The notes below the pieces were generated by a model. That model made no database searches and was not told the DNA's origin. It worked only from the letters and a program-made list of their open reading frames with translations. Below are positions 60,249 to 64,000 of a stretch of 64,000 nt of DNA, one piece after another. The stretch covers positions 186,001-250,000 of the forward strand of contig NZ_JAPZVR010000005.1 in NCBI RefSeq assembly GCF_027622855.1, in the 5' to 3' direction. A program made the position numbers and the translations under genes. The number at the start of each line of letters is the position of its first letter. Within the stretch, counting starts at the first letter, position 1. The DNA is from Glycomyces algeriensis (GTDB lineage: Bacteria > Actinomycetota > Actinomycetes > Mycobacteriales > Micromonosporaceae).

Positions 60249-60838
60249 GCGCTGCGCTCGAGCGCTCGTTCTTCGCGCGCGATTCGGTACGGGTGGCCCC
60301 GGAGCTGCTGGGCTGCTTGGTGACCGCGAACGGCGTCACCGTGCGTCTGACGGAGGTCGAGGCGTACCGCGAGGACGATCCGGCCTCGCATTCCTTTCGC
60401 GGGGAGACGAAGCGGACGGCGGTCATGTTCGGCCCGCCCGGGTTCCTGTACGTCTACTTCACCTACGGGATGCATTACTGCGCGAACCTGGTATGCGGCC
60501 CCGACGGTTCGGGGGCGGCGGTGCTGCTGCGGGCCGGCGAGGTCGTGGACGGGCTCGACGCGGCTCGCGCGCGGCGGGGCGCGAAGGTGCCGGACCGGGA
60601 CCTCGCGCGCGGCCCCGCGCGCCTGGCGCAGGCGCTGGGCTGGGACCGCGAGGACGACGGCCGCGACATGATCGGCGCGGTGCGCTCGGGCGGCGGCGCG
60701 GCGGCGGTCGCCGCCGGGCCGCGGACCGGCATCACGAAGGCGGCCGACACCGATTGGCGGTTCTGGATCCCGGGCGACCGGTTCGTGTCCCCGTACAAGC
60801 GCCACCCGAAGGCCCCGCCGGCGCCTGTCGCCGATTGA
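60245..60838 (+). CDS. 3-methyladenine DNA glycosylase (Mpg/AAG family)
   Basis: 197 residues from GTG 60245, which overlaps the DUF3515 stop; a GTG two codons earlier is possible. AAG fold signatures: LLGCLVTANG, catalytic Glu in VEAYREDDPASHSF, MFGPPGFLYVYFTYGMHYC, RGPARLAQALG and GPRTGI. It flips out and removes 3-methyladenine, hypoxanthine and other alkylated purines. No LexA box is seen, so expression seems tied to the RAM-DUF3515 unit. Confidence 0.94.
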   Translation: MSAALERSFFARDSVRVAPELLGCLVTANGVTVRLTEVEAYREDDPASHSFRGETKRTAVMFGPPGFLYVYFTYGMHYCANLVCGPDGSGAAVLLRAGEVVDGLDAARARRGAKVPDRDLARGPARLAQALGWDREDDGRDMIGAVRSGGGAAAVAAGPRTGITKAADTDWRFWIPGDRFVSPYKRHPKAPPAPVAD

Positions 60839-60850
60839 GCGGGCGTCCGC

Positions 60851-62755
60851 TTATTCGAGTCGCACGTCGAAGTGCGGCGAGCGCATGAGCTCTTGGAACG
60901 CTTCGAGCGTGTCCTCGTGCAAGTGCACTTCGGAGTTCCGGCCTTCGGCGTTCGGCGATTCGAAGTAGACGATCGCCTTCAGCCGCGGATAGTGCGCCAT
61001 CTGGTATTTGGCCGCTTGGAAGACCGCCTTCTGGTGGCCCGGGTACTTCTCTTCATGGAAGACGCCCCATTCGGCGAGCATCATCGGCTTGTCGGGGTGC
61101 TCGCGCGCGACCCAGTGGTAGAAGCCGGGCCAGGCGCTCTCGCCCTTGGTCTGGTCGACGATCTCGCCGAAGTCCGAGTGCCCGTCGTCGTGGAGCGACT
61201 GGCCGTAGCCCGAGAGGCCGATCCAGTCGACCACGTCGGCACCGGGGTACAGGTCCCCGTGCCAGGGCTTCTCGACCCACTTCAGGTAGCCCATGTAGTT
61301 CATGACCGTGACGAGGTTGTCCACCCCGGCCCCGCGGAGGCGCTCGACGACGTAGCGGAACATGTCCGCGTAGTCCGACGCCTCCATATTGGAGCCCTCA
61401 GTCTGGACGACGTCGTTCTCGGGCTCGTGGTGGACGGTGAAGAAGAACGGCTTCTGGAAGTTGGCCTTGATGTGCTCTGCGAGCTTGTCGAGATAGGCGT
61501 CGGTCTCCGGGTCGCCCGCGGCGATCGCGCCCCATTCGGCCATTTGCGGCTTCCAGTTGATGAGGAGGGTCCGCGGGTGCTGCGGGTCCTCGGTGAGCGC
61601 GATCTGCTCCGGAGTCGGGAACATGCGCTCGCTGCCGCGCTCATAGGCGTGGTAGATCTGCTGGTCGTGCCCCACTCTGGACTCGAACGCGAGGAGCTCC
61701 TGCTCCTTCTCCCGCGACGTGTGCGCCGCGGGGGCGACGCCGACGAGGGCGCCGCAGGTCGGGATGAGCTTCTCCCCTGTCGCGCAGGTGGAGAGCTGGT
61801 CCTCGACCTGACCTGATTCCGGATTCAGCGGCGGGCCGCCGGGCGAGGTCGGTTCGGCGGCCGGGAGCGCCGGGTCGGCCGACGGGTCCGCTGCGGGCGC
61901 CGGGACCGTCGCGGGCGTCGGGCTCGGCGACGCGGTCGGCGCCGGATCGGTCGACGCGGTCGGCGCCGGATCGGTCGACGCGGGAGCCTCAGAGGACGGC
62001 GCGTCCGGCGTGCCGGTCGGGTCCCCTGTGGGCGACGGGCTCGGGGCGGTCGGCCCGCCGGTCGGGTACGGCAGCGGGGCGGGCATGGTCGGCGGGGCCG
62101 GGGCCACCGGCGGCACGGCCGAGATGGTGCGCAGGTTCGGGCCCGAACCGTACTCGGCGCCCTCGAACTCCAAGTAGGCGTTGCGGTCGGGGGTCGTGAC
62201 GGCGAAGCCGTAGCGGCCCGGCGCGCCGATCGCACCGGAGACGTCGAGGACCACTTCGGTGTCCCCCGCCTCGATCTCGACCGCGTCCCACACCGCGCCG
62301 TACGGCGGGGCGGTGGCGGCCGTGAGCGTGCACAGGCAGCTCACCGGGTGCACGGAGGCGACCTCGACGGTCATGTCCTCGCTGTCGGGCGGCACGGCGA
62401 CGGGCAGGCGCAGCTCGGCGGTGTGGTTCGGCCGGACCGTGGACTCGTCGACGACGAACTGCAGGTGGGTGACGGCGATGCCGAGGTCGCTGGAGGTGCC
62501 GACCGGCAGCACCGCGGGCGACTGCGGGGCGGGACCGGTGACCTGCGTGGCGGTGAACGACGCGGCGAGCGGGGCGTGGTCGTAGGTGCCGTTGCCGTCC
62601 TGCCAGGCCTCGTCGACGGCGATGCCGTCGCGCTGCCCGCCCGCGCCGACCCCGTAACCGGCCACGAAGCCCGCCAGTACCAGCGGCAGCACCGCCAGGA
62701 CGGTCACGATGCCGCGGCCGGCCCGCAGGCTCTGGCGCTTCTCGGTATCGCTCAT
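60851..62755 (-). CDS. Secreted GH26-like glycoside hydrolase
   Basis: 634 residues from ATG 62755 (GAAGAAGGTGG upstream). N-terminal signal/anchor (about 17-40), a beta-sandwich-like domain (about 60-210), a Pro/Thr/Ala/Asp linker with TDPAPTAS repeats, then a TIM-barrel domain (about 320-634) with acid/base Glu in FFTVHHEPEND and nucleophile Glu in MMLAEWGVF, as in GH26 (mannanase, lichenase, exopolysaccharide hydrolase). Divergent from a Wzz-type gene, so it may trim or release exopolysaccharide rather than digest plant mannan. Confidence 0.78.
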   Translation of the reverse strand: MSDTEKRQSLRAGRGIVTVLAVLPLVLAGFVAGYGVGAGGQRDGIAVDEAWQDGNGTYDHAPLAASFTATQVTGPAPQSPAVLPVGTSSDLGIAVTHLQFVVDESTVRPNHTAELRLPVAVPPDSEDMTVEVASVHPVSCLCTLTAATAPPYGAVWDAVEIEAGDTEVVLDVSGAIGAPGRYGFAVTTPDRNAYLEFEGAEYGSGPNLRTISAVPPVAPAPPTMPAPLPYPTGGPTAPSPSPTGDPTGTPDAPSSEAPASTDPAPTASTDPAPTASPSPTPATVPAPAADPSADPALPAAEPTSPGGPPLNPESGQVEDQLSTCATGEKLIPTCGALVGVAPAAHTSREKEQELLAFESRVGHDQQIYHAYERGSERMFPTPEQIALTEDPQHPRTLLINWKPQMAEWGAIAAGDPETDAYLDKLAEHIKANFQKPFFFTVHHEPENDVVQTEGSNMEASDYADMFRYVVERLRGAGVDNLVTVMNYMGYLKWVEKPWHGDLYPGADVVDWIGLSGYGQSLHDDGHSDFGEIVDQTKGESAWPGFYHWVAREHPDKPMMLAEWGVFHEEKYPGHQKAVFQAAKYQMAHYPRLKAIVYFESPNAEGRNSEVHLHEDTLEAFQELMRSPHFDVRLE

Positions 62756-62959
62756 CGTCCACCTTCTTCCGTCCAATGTGACCTGCACTCAAATGCTGCG
62801 AATCACCATATTAGCGAACAAACTGGTTTTTACTAGTCTGCTCTCGCAAACACAACCCCGACCCCGTTCACGGCGCGCCTGGAAGCCGCCCGGCCGTCAC
62901 CTCAAGGTCACATCGCTCGTTACTCAATCGAGATCCCGATAACGAGAAAGGCCTTCGCG

Positions 62960-64000
62960 TTGAGGACCCCTGCCGCCCGCACGCTCGCCGACTACGGCGT
63001 CATCGTCCGCCGTTCCTGGTGGCTCATCATCGGAACGGTGGCCGCGGCACTGGCCGCCGGGTTCGCCTACACCTCGCTGAGCGAGGAGGTCTACGAGTCC
63101 ACGTCCGCGATCCTGGTGCTGCCCACCGCGAGCGACACCCCCGTCACGGGCGCCCGCACCGCCGGGCAGGTCAACCTCGACACCGAGGCCCAGCTCGTCA
63201 AGTCGACCGAGGTCGCCGTGGCCGCCGCCGAAGCGCTCGGCGCCGACGCCCCCGACGACCTCGTCTCGCGCGTGTCGGTCACCGTGCCGCCCAACACCGC
63301 CGTGCTCGAGATCGCCTTCCACGCCGGGAACCCCGAGGACGCCCGGGCCGGTGCCATCGCGTTCAGCGAGGCGTACCTCGACCACCGCCGCTCGGGGGCC
63401 ACCGCCTCGCTCGACAGCGCGATCGCCGCGGCCACCGTCGGCCTCGACGCGGTCAACGCCGACATCGCCGCCGCCGAGGACGAACTGTCCGGGATGGACT
63501 CGGACGGCTCCGGGCGGTCCGGACTCGAATCCGAGCTCGACGGGCTGCGCCAGCAGGCCGAGGAGATCGAAGCGGAGATCGCCGCGATCGAAGCCCAGCA
63601 GGGCGCGATCACGCCCGGCCGCGTCATCAACCAGGCCTCCGCGCCCAGCGCCCCGATCAGCCCGAACGCCCTCTTCAACCTCGCCGCCGCGCTCGGCCTC
63701 GGCCTCCCGCTCGGCCTCATCCTCGCGTGGGCCCGCCACCGCCTCGCCCGCAAGGTGGCCTACCCGACCGACCTGGTCGAGCGGTGCGAACTCGACGTGC
63801 TCGCCTCCGTGCCCCCGGGCGTGAAGTTCCAGCGCCGCGAGGTCTTCGGGGCCTACAGCCCCGGCGGCCGGGTCTTCTCCCAACTCCGCAATGTCGTGTC
63901 CTCGCAGCTCACTCACGATCAGCGCGTCATCGTCGTCGCCGGCGTGGCCCCCGGGCCCGCCGCGAGCGTCGTCGCCGCCAACCTCGCCACCGCGATGGCC
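62960..64000 (+). CDS. Wzz-type chain-length/BY-kinase-like protein (partial, runs off the window)
   Basis: 347 codons visible from TTG 62960 (GAGAAAGG upstream); the 3' end is outside. Wzz topology: membrane helix 1 (about 20-41, WWLIIGTVAAALAAGFAYTS), extracellular section with coiled coil (about 140-215), membrane helix 2 (about 235-257) and a cytosolic ATPase-like domain beginning VIVVAGVAPGPAASVVAANL. The Walker A lysine (GKS/T) expected there is absent, so kinase activity is doubtful. Such proteins set polysaccharide length in Wzx/Wzy export. The 62756-62959 gap must carry both divergent promoters. Confidence 0.85.
   Translation, partial: MRTPAARTLADYGVIVRRSWWLIIGTVAAALAAGFAYTSLSEEVYESTSAILVLPTASDTPVTGARTAGQVNLDTEAQLVKSTEVAVAAAEALGADAPDDLVSRVSVTVPPNTAVLEIAFHAGNPEDARAGAIAFSEAYLDHRRSGATASLDSAIAAATVGLDAVNADIAAAEDELSGMDSDGSGRSGLESELDGLRQQAEEIEAEIAAIEAQQGAITPGRVINQASAPSAPISPNALFNLAAALGLGLPLGLILAWARHRLARKVAYPTDLVERCELDVLASVPPGVKFQRREVFGAYSPGGRVFSQLRNVVSSQLTHDQRVIVVAGVAPGPAASVVAANLATAMA

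Overview
The window is a 64 kb piece of a very GC-rich, gene-dense actinobacterial chromosome. Gene families and order fit Actinomycetota: GlnX-GlnH-PknG, NrdR-NrdJ, LexA with a mycobacterial-type SOS box, a SepIVA-like protein, and the chain ftsY-smc ... mutM-rnc-rpmF-DUF177-sepIVA-coaD-rsmD-recG-DAK2 ... rpmB-thiL-DUF3515. GTG and TTG starts are common and many neighbours overlap by 4 bp (ATGA/GTGA). A Glycomyces- or Micromonospora-like soil organism is plausible, but genus is inference. No tRNA, rRNA, insertion sequence, prophage or CRISPR array was seen.

Layout. 0.2-2.3 kb: rhodanese sulfurtransferase with odd in-frame DNA repeats, a small lipoprotein, and a deaminase. 2.4-9.4 kb: the main signalling cluster, a five-gene operon glnX-glnH-pknG-PP2C phosphatase-FHA protein. 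9.5-12.3 kb: hydrolase/TetR pair with candidate operators, and a truncated-Hsp70/PASTA membrane protein. 12.5-16.9 kb: nrdR-nrdJ facing lexA, with regulatory palindromes between them. 17-28 kb: a beta-propeller membrane protein with a Tyr-Gly repeat tail, hflX, malic enzyme, dapF, a CobT-like protein, a nucleotidyltransferase, a helicase-nuclease fusion and a HAD phosphatase. 28.5-36 kb: Nudix, BASS transporter, then a mannan-use cluster (GH2 beta-mannosidase, LacI regulator, GH5 mannanase with CBM2).

36-40.5 kb: transglutaminase-like protein whose 3' end is tandemly duplicated, a leader peptide ahead of a vanadium-haloperoxidase-like protein, a promoter followed by an apparently non-coding transcript, and a phosphotransferase. 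40.6-56.1 kb: the conserved housekeeping block for protein targeting, chromosome condensation, DNA repair, RNA processing, ribosomal protein L32, CoA synthesis and recombination. 56.2-60.8 kb: repeat-rich membrane protein, rpmB, thiL, a stand-alone Lrp-type RAM domain, DUF3515 and 3-methyladenine glycosylase. 60.9-64 kb: a divergent pair, GH26-like secreted hydrolase and a Wzz/BY-kinase-type polysaccharide protein cut by the window edge, probably the edge of an exopolysaccharide locus.

The most interesting system is the 2.4-9.4 kb operon. A periplasmic amino-acid receptor (GlnH) and its membrane partner (GlnX) are coupled to kinase (PknG), phosphatase (PP2C) and phosphopeptide reader (FHA). 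All three cytosolic partners carry paired-cysteine zinc ribbons, and the FHA protein has a long DPYGQ low-complexity region.
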